64,000 nt of DNA from the NCBI GenBank assembly GCA_963931925.1, contig OZ007579.1, forward strand, positions 50,311,619-50,375,618, in the 5' to 3' direction. Shown piece after piece: positions 1 to 13,400 of this stretch (within the stretch, counting starts at the first letter, position 1; each line of letters begins with the position of its first letter). A model generated the notes under the pieces. It searched no databases, was not told the DNA's origin, and was given only the letters and a program-made list of their open reading frames with translations. The position numbers and the translations under genes were made by a program. This DNA is from Onchidella celtica (taxonomy: Eukaryota > Mollusca > Gastropoda > Systellommatophora > Onchidiidae).

Positions 1-3000
1 ATGGGAACTGCTGAAAGCAGCAATTCAGACAGAATATATGCAATACAGTAAGAGCAATCCTATAAAAAATCACAGAAGAGATAAACTGGAAGCAGAGGTA
101 AATGCCATCTCCAAGCTTATTGCTCAGTTCCCGGGTGAAAGAAAACTGCAGGAGAAATACGAAAATATGAAAAAACAATTAGAAATTGAACTATTAGCAA
201 AAACGAAAGGAGCAATAATAAGATCCAGAGTGAAATGGACCGAAGAGGGAGAAAAAAACACCAAATTCTTTTTAAATCTGGAAAAGGCCAGGGGAATATG
301 TAATACAATAAAACAAGTTAAAAATGGGGATGGTGAAATAACAAGGGAACCGTTAAATATTCTTCGGGAAGCACAAAAATATTATGAAAATCTCTACACT
401 GAAGAAGCATCGGCGACGGCGGTGGGCGATAAATTAGACACCTTCCTAGATGGTTTAGTGTATGACAGATTAGCTGAGGAAGACAAGGAAATGTGTGATC
501 AGAACATTAGCGTGGGGGAAATGGGAAAAGCATTGAAAGGACTTAATAATGACTCAGCTCCCGGACCCGATGGGCTTACGGCTTGCTTTTATAAGGTGTT
601 TTGGCGGCTCTTAAAAAAACCGTTATATGATAGTTATATAGAATCGATAAAGCAGGGAGAATGGTCAGTTAGTCAGAGACGCGGTATAATCACTATGATA
701 CACAAAGGCAACAACAGCAATAGGGAACATCTAAACAATTGGCGACCAATAACACTAACAAAATGTTGACTATAAAATCTTTACAAAGGTTTTGGCTTTG
801 AGGTTGCAAAAAGTTATAAAAAGTATCGTGCATGAAAATCAAAGTGTATCTGTTAAAGAGAGAACAATTACGTCACATATTAGAATAATAGATGTCGTCA
901 TAAATTACGTAAATAAAGAGGACATGGGAGGTTTGATTGTATCATTGGACTACCAAAAAGCCTTCGATACGGTGGATAAGGAAACAATATTGGTAGCCCT
1001 TGAAAGATTTAATTTTGGTCCAAAATTCATTCATAACATACAAACGATCTTAACAAACACGCAGAGCTCAGTAAAGAATGGTGGGTGGCTATCTAAATGG
1101 TTTAAGGTAGAGCGAGGTGTCCGGCAGGGATGTTGTGTTAGTCCTCTACTTTTTATCTTAGTGGTAGAAATACTAGCGATAAAACTAAGGTATAATGAAG
1201 AAGTAAAGGGAATTATGAGTGAAGGAGTGGTAACAGATACGCTTAAACTTTTGCAGTACGCAGATGACATGACGCTACTGATAAAAGATAAAACAGATCT
1301 ATCCAACGCATTGAAAATTATTGAGCAGTTTTCAGACATCTCGGGGCTAAAGCTTAATAGAAATAAATCAGTGGGAATGTGGGTGGGGAGTAATAAACAA
1401 AGGGAGGAAAGAGGGGAAGGAATAACGTGGGTAGAAAAGGGAGGTAACATAAAAATAGGCTACTTGGGATATACTTCAATGCTACGGTCGAGGCATCTAA
1501 TATTTCACAAAATTGGATGGAAAAAATAAACAGCATTAAAAATCTGATTCGTAGATGGTCCAAAAGAAATCTGTCAATATATGGAAAGACTATAATAGCA
1601 AAAACTTTTTTACTATCAAAACTAAACTATGTTATTCAGGCCCTATCCCTACCCCAGGAAACTCTGGCTGAAATAGATCGAATCATATTCAAGTTTTTGT
1701 GGCAAAAAAAGTATTCAAATAAAAGAGCTTTTGAAAAAATCAAACGGAACACTTTATGCAGAGAACCAAACGAGGGAGGTTTAGGAGTAATCAGTATAAA
1801 GCAAAATGTCTTTCTCATAAAATGGTTTAAAGAGATATGCTTACAAAAGCCACATCTAAAAACAGGAGTAAAATTAGCCAGTCATTTTTGCAAAAAGCTG
1901 GTAAGCTTGCCTTACTTAACCAAGTCAGATATTAAAGCGAGAGAAGTAAAACAAGTTGGTACAATAAACTCGATTTTTTGGCAGAATGTAATTAAAACAT
2001 GGTTAGATTTAGAAAAAAGGGATAAGGAAAATGAAAACGATACTGCTCCAAATAGGCTAGGCCGGCAACCGCTATTCAACAACAATAATATTAGATATAG
2101 AAATAAGCCACTGTGGATAGAAAAATGGGTCAGAGGGGGAATTAAATATCTGTATCAAATGTTTAGTGTAAACAAATGGAAAACCCTGCAAGACATTGCT
2201 GGGATAATCGGACATTACCCTGGTGTCCATTTTGATTATTGGGCAGTTACAAATGCTGTTAAAAAAGAATGGAAGGAAATTTTTGTACAAACCAGAACGG
2301 AGGACAGACCTCCTTTGCATAATATAGAAGATGAGATAGATGAAAATGTAAAAGATATCTTTCAACTAACGAATAAAGAAATTAGAGAGAAACTAATAAA
2401 TAACAAAAACGCCACGATCTGTAGCTTAGGTTTCTGGAAACGAAAATACAATGTCGATATATATCCTTATTTTGAAAGCGGGTTTAGAGCCTGCAAAGAA
2501 ACAAGATTGAGGCTCTCACATTTTAAAATCCTACACAATATTTACCCAACCAATATTCTCTTACATAAAATGAAAATAAAGGAAAGTAATAAATGCGAGC
2601 ACTGTAAGACGCCTGATTTTATAGAACATTTCTTTTTCTATTGCAGTAAATTGAAAGACTATTGGCCTTACGTGGCCCAGTATATTTTGAATAAAACCGG
2701 TAAAAGAATTGAAATAAATGAGAAAATTGCACTTTTTGGAATAATACGTGGGGACTTGGACTATACTGTAAATCAAAATATTATTGATGATATTAACTTT
2801 GTACTATTAGTTGCTAAAATGTGTATCGGTAAAATAAAATATGGCAAATCAATGAATCTTAAATTTGCATTTGAGACAGAAATGCAGGTAAGGGATAAAT
2901 ATCTGAAGGTATACCCGAATAAATAATCAGAGAATGAATGGATGATTGAAAAGTGTGGAAAATGTGTACGTGAAGTGAGAGTAAAATGAAAACAAATAAA

Positions 3001-3020
3001 CTTTAAAAAAAAAAAAAAAA
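1..3020 (+). mobile_element. L1/Tx1-like LINE, 5' end outside window
   Basis: This is the 3' part of a non-LTR retrotransposon that enters from the left edge. It has the second half of ORF2, a short AT-rich 3' UTR from 2927, and an A-tract at about 3004-3019 that would be the poly(A) tail. The ORF is frameshifted twice, so the copy is dead. A second related copy in the same orientation follows at 3.8 kb. Clade assignment (L1/Tx1-like) rests on the conserved linker, the RT motifs and a C-terminal CX2CX7HX4C finger, read by eye. Confidence 0.85.
2..2926 (+). pseudogene. LINE ORF2 (reverse transcriptase, C-terminal part), frameshifted
   Basis: The ORF encodes the RT region of an L1/Tx1-type ORF2 protein, which copies element RNA into nicked genomic DNA. 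It is open from the window edge and carries the linker motif WTEEGEKNTKFF (about 238-273), the RT motif APGPDGLT (about 559-582), RRGIITMIHKG, NWRPITLT, and the catalytic YADD at 1257-1268. A CX2CX7HX4C finger lies at 2594-2644. The reading frame changes near 760-790 and again near 1455-1517, giving three pieces (to 769, 792-1529, 1517-2926). The endonuclease domain would lie upstream, outside the window. The frameshifts make it a non-functional copy. Confidence 0.88.
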
Positions 3021-3785
3021 GGGCAATGAGGAAAAGATGAAAAATGCAAAAACTAGGACATTCGTGTAGTCCAAAGTGCATGAAGTAAAGTAAAATTGGT
3101 ATACGGCCATATTCTATTATTATTATTCTGCTGGCAATATATTATTACCATCTAGTACAATAATTGATTGTCGTGTCGCATCTGGCTGATAATAACCTAT
3201 TTATTTATTTATTTATCCTTATTTTTATCTCTTTTTCTTTCTTCTTTGTTTTTATCTTACTTGCCTTTGTATCTGTTGAGATTTTTATACATTATATCGT
3301 TATTATTTAATTATAGCTGCTTTTCACGCACTCGTAATAATTTGTAAACGAAGCATCCATTCAAGTTTTTTTTTTTTTTTTTAGCTGTTGAAAATGAATT
3401 GTAAAAACTGTCAGCTGATAATGAAAAGACCAAAATGGTTCGAGAACAGCCGACAACATAGAATTCAGCAACTGACAATTCTGGGAGATAAAAGACTTCA
3501 ATTGGGTCCGATCCTCAGAATAGTCCTTATAGACAGCCATGTATTTATTTGCTAGACTATTATCAGGTCATACGTACTTTCATACTTATCTATTTATTCA
3601 TTTAACCAGCCACTTTGAACTAGACTTCTCTACATGTTTATTTGCTTTATATGGATACCTTCTTAAAGTAGGTTTTTTTTTTTTCTTTAATTTCCGTAAA
3701 TTTTAAAAAATATACCAGACCTATTAAGTGATCTCCAATCACTGAGTCATGCACGAAATGAATGCATTGCATTTGAATCTGAGCC
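3021..3785. other. AT-rich spacer, no gene seen
   Basis: AT-rich sequence between the two LINE remnants, with TATT and TTTATTTA runs and poly-T tracts near 3366 and 3671. No convincing coding pattern. It ends at an A-tract (3786-3803) that directly abuts the second LINE. Confidence 0.5.
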
Positions 3786-3803
3786 CAAAAAAAAAAAAAA
3801 AAA

Positions 3804-6238
3804 TCTTACTACGAAAATCTTTATAAAGAAACGAAGAAAGCTGAAGATATCACCAATCAGCAATACAAGTTCATTGAGAACATAGAGGTTCCAACATTAA
3901 GTGACGGAGATAGAGAGATGTGTGACTCGCCACTAACACTGTCTGAAATTGCAATGGCACTTAAACATACAAAAAACAGCTCCTGTCCAGGATCAGATGG
4001 AAGTTCTTCTGGAAGGATATATGTCAATTACTATTCAAATCAATAAATTACAGCTTTGAAACTAATACGCTGTCCTTTTCACAGTATAAAGGCATCATCT
4101 CTCTCCTGTTCAAAGGAAAGGGACTGAAACGCGACCTTCTAGAAAACTGGAGACCCATCACCATAACAAATACAGATTACAAGTTGATAGCCAAGGCATT
4201 GTCATTAAGGCTGAAGCAAGTCAAGCCCCTCTTGATACATCAGAACCAGACGGGTTTTATCCGAGGCAGACACATATCCTCCCTTCTGAGAGAGCTGGAT
4301 GACCTCATAGAAGACGAAAAGGAGAAAAACAGTAACAGCATTCTGCTATCTGTAGACTACCGTAAAGGCTTCGATTCTCTATCCAGGCAGTGCATGGTTA
4401 ATGCCTTTAATATATTCGGTTTTGGCGGAAATTTCAAAAAATGGATGAACATTATATCCACAGGTTCCATTATAAGTGTCAAGAATGGAGGACATATTTC
4501 TAGGGAATTTAAACTGGAACGGGGCGTGAAGCAAGGATGCCCTCTCTCACCTCTGATCTTTATCCTGACTGCTGAGCTCCTAGCACTCAATATAAGGCAG
4601 GACGAAAGCATACAAGGTATTAAGTATCCTAAGTCCCAGACGAGAACAATCATCAGGCAGTACGCTGATGACACAACGCTGTTCCTGCGGAATTTAATAG
4701 ATTTTCGAGAAGTTCTTTCTAAAATCAAATCTTTCTCTTTATTTTCAGGATTGGAACTAAACAAGAACAAATCATACGCAATGTGTTTGGGCAAAAAGAA
4801 TGTATTCGGACCTCTTCAGTTTGATATATCGTTTGTGGAAAAATTAAAGATTCTAGGTATTTTTTTCAGTTCTCAAAAGCCTGCCCAAGACCTGGAGGAA
4901 AACTGGACAGGCAAAATAGAGTACATAGAGAACTTGGTTGGGGCATGGTCTAGACGTGATCTATCAATTATAGGCAAAATTCAAGTTATTAAAACCTTTG
5001 GAGTATCCCAGATACAGCATATAATACAAAGTATATCACTGCCTTTAAAAATTCTTGAGAAAATCAACCGAATATTTTTTAGGTTTACCTGGAAGCGTCG
5101 CTTCTCAAATACTAGAGCCTTCGAAAAGGTAAAGAGGAAGATTATGTGCGACCAGTACCACAAGGGTGGACTTAAAATGATAGATATCTGCATGATGCAA
5201 GAGGCATACTTATTGCAATGGGTGGAAAAACTCAGTACTGATAAGGAAGAGGAATGGAAATTACTGCCCATGTTCGCGTTAAGACATGTAGGGGGGCTCC
5301 TGGCCTATAGGAGTAATCTTGGCCATAAATCCTTTCAAGGCCAGGATAGTATCAATAGCTGCTTCTGGAAGAAGGTTCTGCTAACATGGTTAACGCGGAA
5401 AGGGGAGTCTAAAGAAACGGTTCTTCCAAAAAAAGATGATCCTCTGTTCAACAGTGATAAGGTAAAATACAAGGCAAGAACCTTGCTGCTGCCAGGCTGC
5501 ATAGATAAGAGCATAGTACTCATTAAAGACATGCTGGAAGGAGAAACTGGGAGATTATTAAGTTACCATGAATTTTTAAACAGGTATGGGAATTTTCCGA
5601 GTTCACTACTTGAATACAATATTTTGTTCAATGCTTTAAGCCCTCTCACTCTAATTGCCAATTGTGGCATAAACAAGCTGGTTTTTAGAGACATGGAAAT
5701 CGGAAACTTAGGCCAAAGAACATTTAGATCTCTATTGCAAGAGAGTGAACCATCAATAGCCAATCAGTTTTGGCAGCGCAAATTCCAAATTGAAATAACA
5801 ACTGAATACTGGCACCTACCATTTAAGGTGACCAAAGAATCAAGACTGAGAGCTCTTCAGTGGAAAATTTTACACAATATATATCCAACAAATATCCTTC
5901 TTCAAAAAATGAAAATATCCGAAACAAATCAATGTAAAAGTTGTCAGGCGGTCGATTTCATAGAACATTTTTTCTATGAGTGTGAGATGGTTAAGCAAGT
6001 CTGGGCAGAGGTAGAGAACCTGATTAACAGCAATACAGGTAAACGGATCCAGCTAACCAGCTCCACTTGCCTTCTTGGCATCCCCTATCATGACAGCCTG
6101 AAGTCTGCTGATCTTTTAATTCTAAACCACGTTATCCTGGTGGCAAAACTGACAATATCAAAATACAAATACGGAAAGCATGGTAACATTTTGGTATTAT
6201 TTTATAGCGAATTGGCTCTGAGAAATCTATGGGAATAA
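3804..6238 (+). pseudogene. Second L1/Tx1-like LINE ORF2 remnant, 5' truncated
   Basis: Same family as the first LINE, and in the same orientation. The readable homology begins directly after an A-tract at 3804 with a segment matching YYENLY of copy 1. It runs to about 3996, then a small deletion and frame change removes the residues after PGSDG. From about 4002 the frame is open to 6238, although no ATG starts it (the first long stretch begins at a TTG). It carries NWRPITIT, a catalytic YADD at 4661-4672, and a CX2CX7HX4C finger at 5933-5983. The C-terminal region is clearly related to copy 1 but diverged, so these are different subfamilies or old copies, not a recent tandem duplication. Confidence 0.87.
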
Positions 6239-7213
6239 TGAAAGGAAGAACTTGTATTCCACAGATACTAATCACTGCAGATAAGGCCCTATTCAGATCC
6301 TGGCGCATCGCGAATTATATCCACACTGCAAGAGGTTAGATAACGCGACATGGCAGATAACAATGACAACTAACTTTGCAACAACAGGTAGGACACAGCC
6401 GGGATAACACGCAGGAAAAACGCAACACACAAAAAGATGGGGTCTTAGGATGGGCCCCCTCCCGTATGGTCAGCTGTCCCCTTTCCCACCTTCGGGGCAG
6501 GCCACTACCTTTGTGGTCGTTGCCTGGCCTGGAGAGTGGAGAGCGTTTGCTCCAGGGAGTGTCCCGGGAGACCTAGTTGGGGGGGGGGGGTTTCCCTGAG
6601 CAGCCCCGTTGAGTGAGGTCTGACCGTCGGGGGGGGGGGATCCCTGACAGAGAACCATCTATAACTCGGGAGGGACAATAAAAACATAAATCAGTACAAG
6701 AGAGCTAAAGGCCAGCACATCTCCTACTACATACAAGCAACTAACTCAGTTAACCAGTCCGAATAGGTGTAAGGTATAACAGTAACAGAGTCACCGTAGT
6801 AAAGGCCCTCTTGCAGTATTCGGTGTTTTGGCTAGTGATAAAAGATGGTGACGAGAAAATATTTGACAGTGATGGCACCACTCTGGTGCGGGCTTGTGGG
6901 TTGCTCCGCCCCGTGACCTGTATGGGCCGGGGACATAGCATAGGATACTAATATTAATCAGTTCGTGTATGCGTGGATTTAACATTTATCGTTTCCTCCT
7001 CACCCTCTTCTACCAGTTTCTGTCTACCCAGTTTCAAGGTTATGAAAAACTAACCCATTTACCATACCAGTAACCAAAGATAACCCTGATAAGGAAAGGT
7101 AAGTTCATTTATTATAACAATACTAAGTTACCATAGATTGTCAGATAACAGCAAAGTACTAATCAACCTCGCGGCGCCATCCAAAAGGAGCGGGTAAAAA
7201 AAAATAAAAAAAA
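6239..7213 (+). other. Possible LINE 3' UTR and spacer
   Basis: No coding signal. The stretch has two G-runs (about 6582-6591 and 6631-6639) and ends in an A-rich tract at 7197-7213. It could be the 3' UTR and tail of the preceding LINE, although about 960 bp is long, or it could include an unrelated insertion. Sequence related to LTR element A starts immediately after the A-rich tract. Confidence 0.4.
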
Positions 7214-8277
7214 TGAGTGATTTTGATTCTGTATTAGGTATTGTGTTTTAGTTAGGTATTGATGATGTGATATATATATGCATAGTGCAGGGCAAATTGA
7301 TCACCATGTTTTCCCCTGATTTCGGTATCATATGTGCTATGGGCATGAGTAGTTCATTTTTACGTAAATATCGCTCACGCTCACTCGTTGACAATTATCT
7401 TGATGCGATTTGGGAATTAATTGCATTAATTTTTTTGGGGTGGGGGATGATGTCACGAGCGAGTGAGCGAGGATCAATAGTTACGGGGAGAAGGGGGTAG
7501 AGTAAGATTAACTCACGGCCCACAATTAATGGAAAGCATGGAATGTTGTGAGTTGGGGGGTTTGGATGAGGCGAGATCGGTGTACTACAAGTCACTGCAA
7601 GTTAAGAAGTCCAAGGGGACAGACGTGAAGAAAGTATCACGAGCAGGTGAGCTGGGATCAGTAGTTACCGGGGAAGGAGGTAGAGTCAAGTTAACCCACA
7701 GCCCACGGGTAATGGAAAGCGTGCATGTTGTGAGTGGGGGGGGGGGTCTGCATGAGGCGAGAGCGCTGTACTACTATCACTGCAAGTTAGAAGGTCCCAG
7801 GGGACGGACGTGAGTGAGAACAGTCGGGAGATTGTGACAGTGTTTTCCAGTGATGACTGGTAGGTGGAACGATGATTGATAATTATGATTGATGTATTAT
7901 ATTCGTCTACGACCATGATGTAAATAAGTATATGTGAGGAATGTGGAAGTCCTTGATACTGTATATAGCAATGTGCGCCATGAGCGATAGATGGAAGTTA
8001 GCTTCATGGATTTGTAGCGAGAGTGAGTAGGGTGTAATACGGTGGAGGTGGTTACCGTAAGATGTTTGGTGAGTGAAATGTGAACTATTGTGTGTACGCT
8101 TCATGAGTTGTAATGAGGCGTGAAGTGATTAGAAATGATATGGTATTATACCAATGTAATGTTATTTTTGTAGATGCCGGGGTCGGGCCGAAGCGCCGCC
8201 TACGGTGAGCACAGGGGATAGGCCAGCATAGGGCCGAAGGCCACACATAGGCCAGGAGTGAAGCTGTCGGTGCAGGA
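7214..8277 (+). mobile_element. Element A: 3' end and first part of its 3' LTR
   Basis: Bases 7214-7450 are homologous to the 3' UTR of element B (about 15380-15609). They end in the same purine tract, GGGGTGGGGGATGA, just before an LTR start TGTCACGAG at 7451. This is therefore the 3' end of an older relative of B, whose body is missing upstream. Its 3' LTR runs 7451-8277, is interrupted by element B, and resumes at 16853. The LTR part has an internal duplication (7451-7628 against about 7629-7812) that B lacks. Confidence 0.85.
7451..7812 (+). repeat. Imperfect tandem duplication inside LTR A
   Basis: Two diverged copies of about 180 bp. Each has a TCACGAGC-like start, a TAGTTAC block, a TAATGGAAAGC block and a CACTGCAAGTTA block. 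B's LTR has a single version. This explains why LTR A (about 1,339 bp in two pieces) is longer than LTR B (1,238 bp). Confidence 0.75.
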
Positions 8278-9515
8278 TGTCACGAGTGGAGTGAGTGCAA
8301 TTAAGGGGATTGCTACAGAGCGGGTGTAGAATAAGAAGAGCTCACGACAGACGGATAGGAAAAGACGTGAAAGGGGAAGAGTAAAAATAACTCATGCAGA
8401 CAAGTGGGAAAAGCGTGCGTGTATGAGTGGTGTGGAAGTCTGAATGAGGCGAAAGCGCTGGATTACTATCACTGCAAGTTAGAAGGTCCGACGGAGCGGA
8501 CCTGTGAATAAGAGCCCATCGGGCGGACATAAAGGGAGCAGTCGAGAAGACTAGTGAGAGTCTTTCCAGTAAGGACTGGTATGTAGAACGTTGATTGATT
8601 ATTATGATTGATGTATTATATTATATTCGTCTATTACCATGATGTAAATAAGTATATGTGAGGAATGTGGAAGTCCGTGATATTGGATATAGCAATGTGC
8701 GCCATGAGCGATAGATGAAAGTGAGTTCATGGATTTGTAGTGCGAGTGAGTAGTGTGTACTCCGATGGAGGTGTGTTACCGTAAGATGTGTGGTGAGTGA
8801 AAGGTGAACTAGTGTGTGTACGCTTCGTGGATTGTAAGGAGAGGTGGAGTGAATAGAAATGGTAGGGTATTATACCAATGTAATGTTATTCTTGTAGGTG
8901 TCGGGGACGGGCCGCAGAGCCACCTCGATGAGCACAGGGGATAGGCCAGCATAGGGCCGGAGGCCACACATAGGCCAGAAGTGAGGCTGTCAGTGCAGGA
9001 CAGTAGAGGCACATAAAGTCGTGGCAGTCAGGCCACGGACAGGGACGTAGATATGAGAGTGAATGAGATACTATATTGTTGCCATGTTGATAGGCTAGTG
9101 AACTGGTACTATGTTGTTGCCATGTTGATGGCTATGGAAATAATAATGTGTTATGGCCCTGCTGAGGTGCTAGGGGAGTGCTAAGGTGTAGGACAATAGG
9201 AAGGTGATATTGAGAGACTGCGGTGCCAGTAAATTATTAATGTGCTATTAAGACCCTGAGGGGAGAGGCTGAGGCCGAAGTGCCTTTAGGAGTGACTACC
9301 GGATTGTGGATCCGAGGGAGAGTGTGTGTGAGAATAAGGCCGTTGTACGGCAGTCATTTCAATAATATAATGTATGTAATTGCGCTATTATATGTATAAT
9401 TATGTTTAATAAATGTGTGAGTCTGATGGGTTGTTCTGTTAAGTGTTAAACTTGTTTGTTCGTGATTGTTGTCCTGTCATAAACTATTACATCTCCCAGT
9501 CTGGGATTTGTGACA
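8278..9515 (+). repeat. 5' LTR of element B
   Basis: The LTR is 1,238 bp, with TG...CA ends. An AATAAA polyadenylation signal is at 9408-9413, followed by a T/G-rich stretch, as expected near an R region. No TATA box can be assigned with confidence. The 3' LTR has the same length and no difference was noticed in the stretches compared. Confidence 0.95.
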
Positions 9516-9516
9516 C

Positions 9517-9529
9517 TGGGGGCTCGTCC
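9517..9529 (+). other. Primer binding site of element B (tRNA-Pro type)
   Basis: TGGGGGCTCGTCC starts one base after the 5' LTR. It equals the first 13 bases of the classical proline-tRNA primer site, which element D has in full 18-base form. The following bases (TGTTT) differ. Confidence 0.8.
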
Positions 9530-10465
9530 TGTTTACCTGTGGTCATTCTGACATTGTGTATTCGTTATATCTAGTTGTTTTTCTGTTGTGCTAGGAATTC
9601 ATGCTGTTGTCTTTGTTCGTGGGATGAATGGAATTTTCATGATATGATTTATGTATATTTATAGATATGTAGTGATGCATGTATTTTGATGAATATGTAT
9701 TAATGTGTATTTAAATTTCTGCAGAGTGTGTGTGCCAGCCTGTAGAGGACTCAAGCGGCCAGAGCTCCGATTAAGGGGAGGAGTTAAACTCAAAATTTGA
9801 AAGTTAAGTAAAAGTCAAAATTTTTGTGCCCTGGATTTTGGGCTGTTCCTTTAATCTGTCTTTCTCCGCTGTTTTTGCTGTTTTCGTTGTAATTGATTGT
9901 ACGGGCGGTGGCGCGGGTTTGCTGTGGTGAGCGTAGTTTGTCCTCTTCGGCAGGTGGGCTAAATTTGGAACTTCGTTCATCACAGCGAACAGTTCTATAG
10001 GGACCTGTATTTTTGTTTAGATTGTGCCGTTCTATCTTCCTCGTTGTTTTAGGAAGACGTTTCTCTTGTCCTTCTCCTCCCTATCTGTAGATACGTTCTT
10101 TTTTTTCAGACTCTGTTCTTGTTCGTACCTTGTTGTGTAATCGGCGTAGTAGGTTGCATTTTTTTTTCCATTATATTTTCTTTTTTACGTCTTTGTCCTA
10201 GTCGGGTTCGTTGTCCTTGACGTACTTCTGGTCCTTCTACTATATTTCTTCATTCTTGTCGTTTCTATTTTCTTTTATAATTAGTAGTGCATACATTTTA
10301 TAGATATAGAATTAGTTGTGCTGTAAAGGTAAATTTCTGAATTGTATTTGAGACAACTGGGTATTGTTATATCTGGTGTGATCTCAGGTCTCTGGTCGTA
10401 TCGTTAGTGATCATACCGACAGGTTGGTCGTCTTATAATAGATACCATAACCATAAATCTGTGAG
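9530..10465 (+). other. Leader of element B
   Basis: Untranslated leader of about 936 bases between primer site and start codon, T-rich in its second half. No ORF of note. It presumably carries packaging signals, but none is recognisable. Confidence 0.7.
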
Positions 10466-13400
10466 ATGGCGGAACTCCAACAACTAATGAAGTTGGGTAA
10501 GGAACTTGGCCTGGAGGGAGAGGAGCTACGCGGCTGGATTAAAGAACAGCAGGCGGATTTGCGCGATGAGCGTGCTAAGGATAGAGAGCGAGAAAAAGAG
10601 GCTAAGGCTCAGGAGGAGGAAAGAGAGGCTAAGGTTAAGCAACAGGAAAGAGAGGCTAAGGATAAGGAACAGGAAAGGGAGTTTAAGCAACAGGAAAGAA
10701 AGGCTAAGGATAAGGAAGAGGAAAGAGAGTTTAAGTTAAAGGAGTTGCAACAGGAGAGGGAGTTTAAGTTAAAGGAGTTAGAAGCTCAGCAACAGGAAAG
10801 AGAGGCTAAGGAAAGGGAGCAGGAGATAAGGTTAAAGGAGATAGAGGCGCAAGTAAAGATTGCGGAGTTAGAACTCAAGAAAAATACGCCAGCGGAAACG
10901 GCTGAGCGGCAGGTACACAATAAAGGTGGTGTTAGGATTAAGCTCCCTACGTTCGACGACCGGAAGGACGACATAGACGCCTTCCTTTACAGGTTCGAAC
11001 TGAACGCACAATTGCAATGGGGGGAAAATAAGGAATTATGGGCCACCTACCTGGCATCGCTATTGCAGGGGCGAGCGTTAACTTACTTTAAAGAGCTACA
11101 GCGCGAAGACGTGCAAGATTACGATAAGCTGAAGGCTTTGCTGCTTCGCCGATTTGCGCGTACCGAGGAATATTTCCGGGAGCAGTTTAGGCGAGCACGT
11201 GCAGATACCAGGGAGGACTTTGCTGCCTTCGTCGCGAGACTAACGGAGTATTTCGCGAACTGGGTAGACTTGGCGCATGTGATCACGGATTTCGCTAAAC
11301 TGAAAGACCTAATGATCCGTGACCAGCTGTACGCGTCGTGCCACAAGGATCTGGTGGCTTTCCTGAAAGAGAACGAACCCGCGACGGTGCAGGAGGCGTC
11401 TAAGTTGGCGGAGGCATACCGTACGGCGCATCCGTCCAAACCAGTCGCCAGGGCGTACGTCCAAGATGCTGGCTACGTCGCCGTTGTCGAGGGGTCGCCG
11501 GCAGGACTTGGGGACAGGTCGCGTCAGCGTGGTGCCTATAGCGGGCAAGCCCAGGGGCAGCGTAGGGGCTATCACCAATCACCGGCATATGGATCCGGTA
11601 AGTTTGACCGAGCAGGAGGGCTAGGTCGCGGTAATGGCCGGGGGCGAATTGTGACCTTTGCCGATGACCGACGGCATAGGGACTCTAGTTCCGGTCGCGA
11701 GGGGTCACGGGGACCCAGGCCTAGGGCAGCACAGGGAGCGGAGTGTTGGACTTGCGGACGCGTGGGTCACTTTTCACGCGAGTGTAGGGCCGCGAAGTGT
11801 TGGAACTGCGGTAGAGCGGATCACATCAGCGTGAATTGCCCTGCAGGTAGGATAGCGGCGAACGTGGACAGTAGCTCCAGTCCATGTTCCCCAAATAAAT
11901 TTCATCATGCGGCTGCGTGTGTTACATCGGACAACGGAGGCGGACAGTATTCTAAGTGTCCCAGTTGTGAGAAGTTATTATCTTCCGGTGTTTTACTTTG
12001 TGGGAGAAAGATCCCCGTTATAAATTCATGTCATACAGGAGGTGGTCTTAGGGTTTATCCGGGGTTTGTTGGGGACGAACCGGTCTCGGTTTTACGAGAT
12101 ACGGGATCTACCGTTGTGGGAGTGCATAGAGACTGCATTCGGGATTCACAGCTTACAGGTGAGACTGTCCCGTGCATCCAATTTTCGGGGGCCATTGAGA
12201 AATTACCCATGGCAAGAATAATGATAGATACACCTTTCCTTAGCGGGGAAGTCGAAGCAGTCGTTGGTTGTTTTCCAGGCGCCCAGCTCATCATTGGGAA
12301 TGTATCACGGGTAGTTTCCCCTTCCGATGAGAACGTACAAGCATGGTCGCAATCAAAAGGTATTGACTTTTGCGCCGCGGTCGAAACACGTCGACGGGTA
12401 GCGGATAAAGATAAAATTAGACCTTTGGCGACGCCAGCGGTCAACCTAGATATCACGCCAGAGCGCTTGGCGAGATTACAAAGGGAGGACCCATCATTAA
12501 ACCCATGTTTTGGGGAAGCGCGAACCGAGAAAACGAGGAAATATAGGAACGGGTCATCTTCTTTTTTTGTCCAGGGGGGCATTCTGTTCCGTATGTACGT
12601 CACAGTGGCTTCCGTTCAAAAGCAGGTCGTCGTGCCACGGTCGTTGATTGCTACAGTATTGCGTCTGGCCCATGATGTTCCATTAGCGGGTCATATGGGA
12701 AGTACTAGAACCAAGGAGAGAGTTCTGAAAGATTTTTATTGGCCGTCAGTATACAGAGATGTGCGGTTATATTGTAAGACGTGCAGTGCGTGCCAAAAGA
12801 CGACGCATAAGGGTCGTACACCCCAGGCTCCTCTTCAGAAGATCCCCACGGTCTCGGAACCGTTTAAAAAGGTCTCGATAGACCTTGTTGGCCCCATTCA
12901 CCCAGCGACCGATAGGGGGAATCGATTTTTCTTAACGGTCATATGTAATGCTACGAGATGGCCAGAGGCGGTTCCTCTGCGGACCATAACGTCTGAGGCA
13001 GTCGCGGAAGCGTTGTTTGCAATTTTCGCTAGGGTAGGAATACCAGAGCAAATTCTGTCTGATAGGGGCGCGCAATTTACGTCGCAGATGATGAAGGAAT
13101 TGTTCCGCTTATTCAGTATACAACCCATCACTACCACCCCTTATCATCCGCAGGCTAATGGCATGTGCGAGAGATTGAACTCGACGTTAAAGTCGATGCT
13201 GCGTAAGGTAGCTGCTGATCGCCCTAAAGATTGGGATAGATATATCCCTGCAGTGTTATTCGCGTACAGAGAGGTACGGCAGGAGTCAACGGGATTCTCG
13301 CCGTTCGAAATGATGTACGGTCGTAGTCCTAGGGGCCCAACTGATGTTCTTCGGGACATGATGACGTCGCCATCATCGGGAGACGATGAGCAGATTTCGG

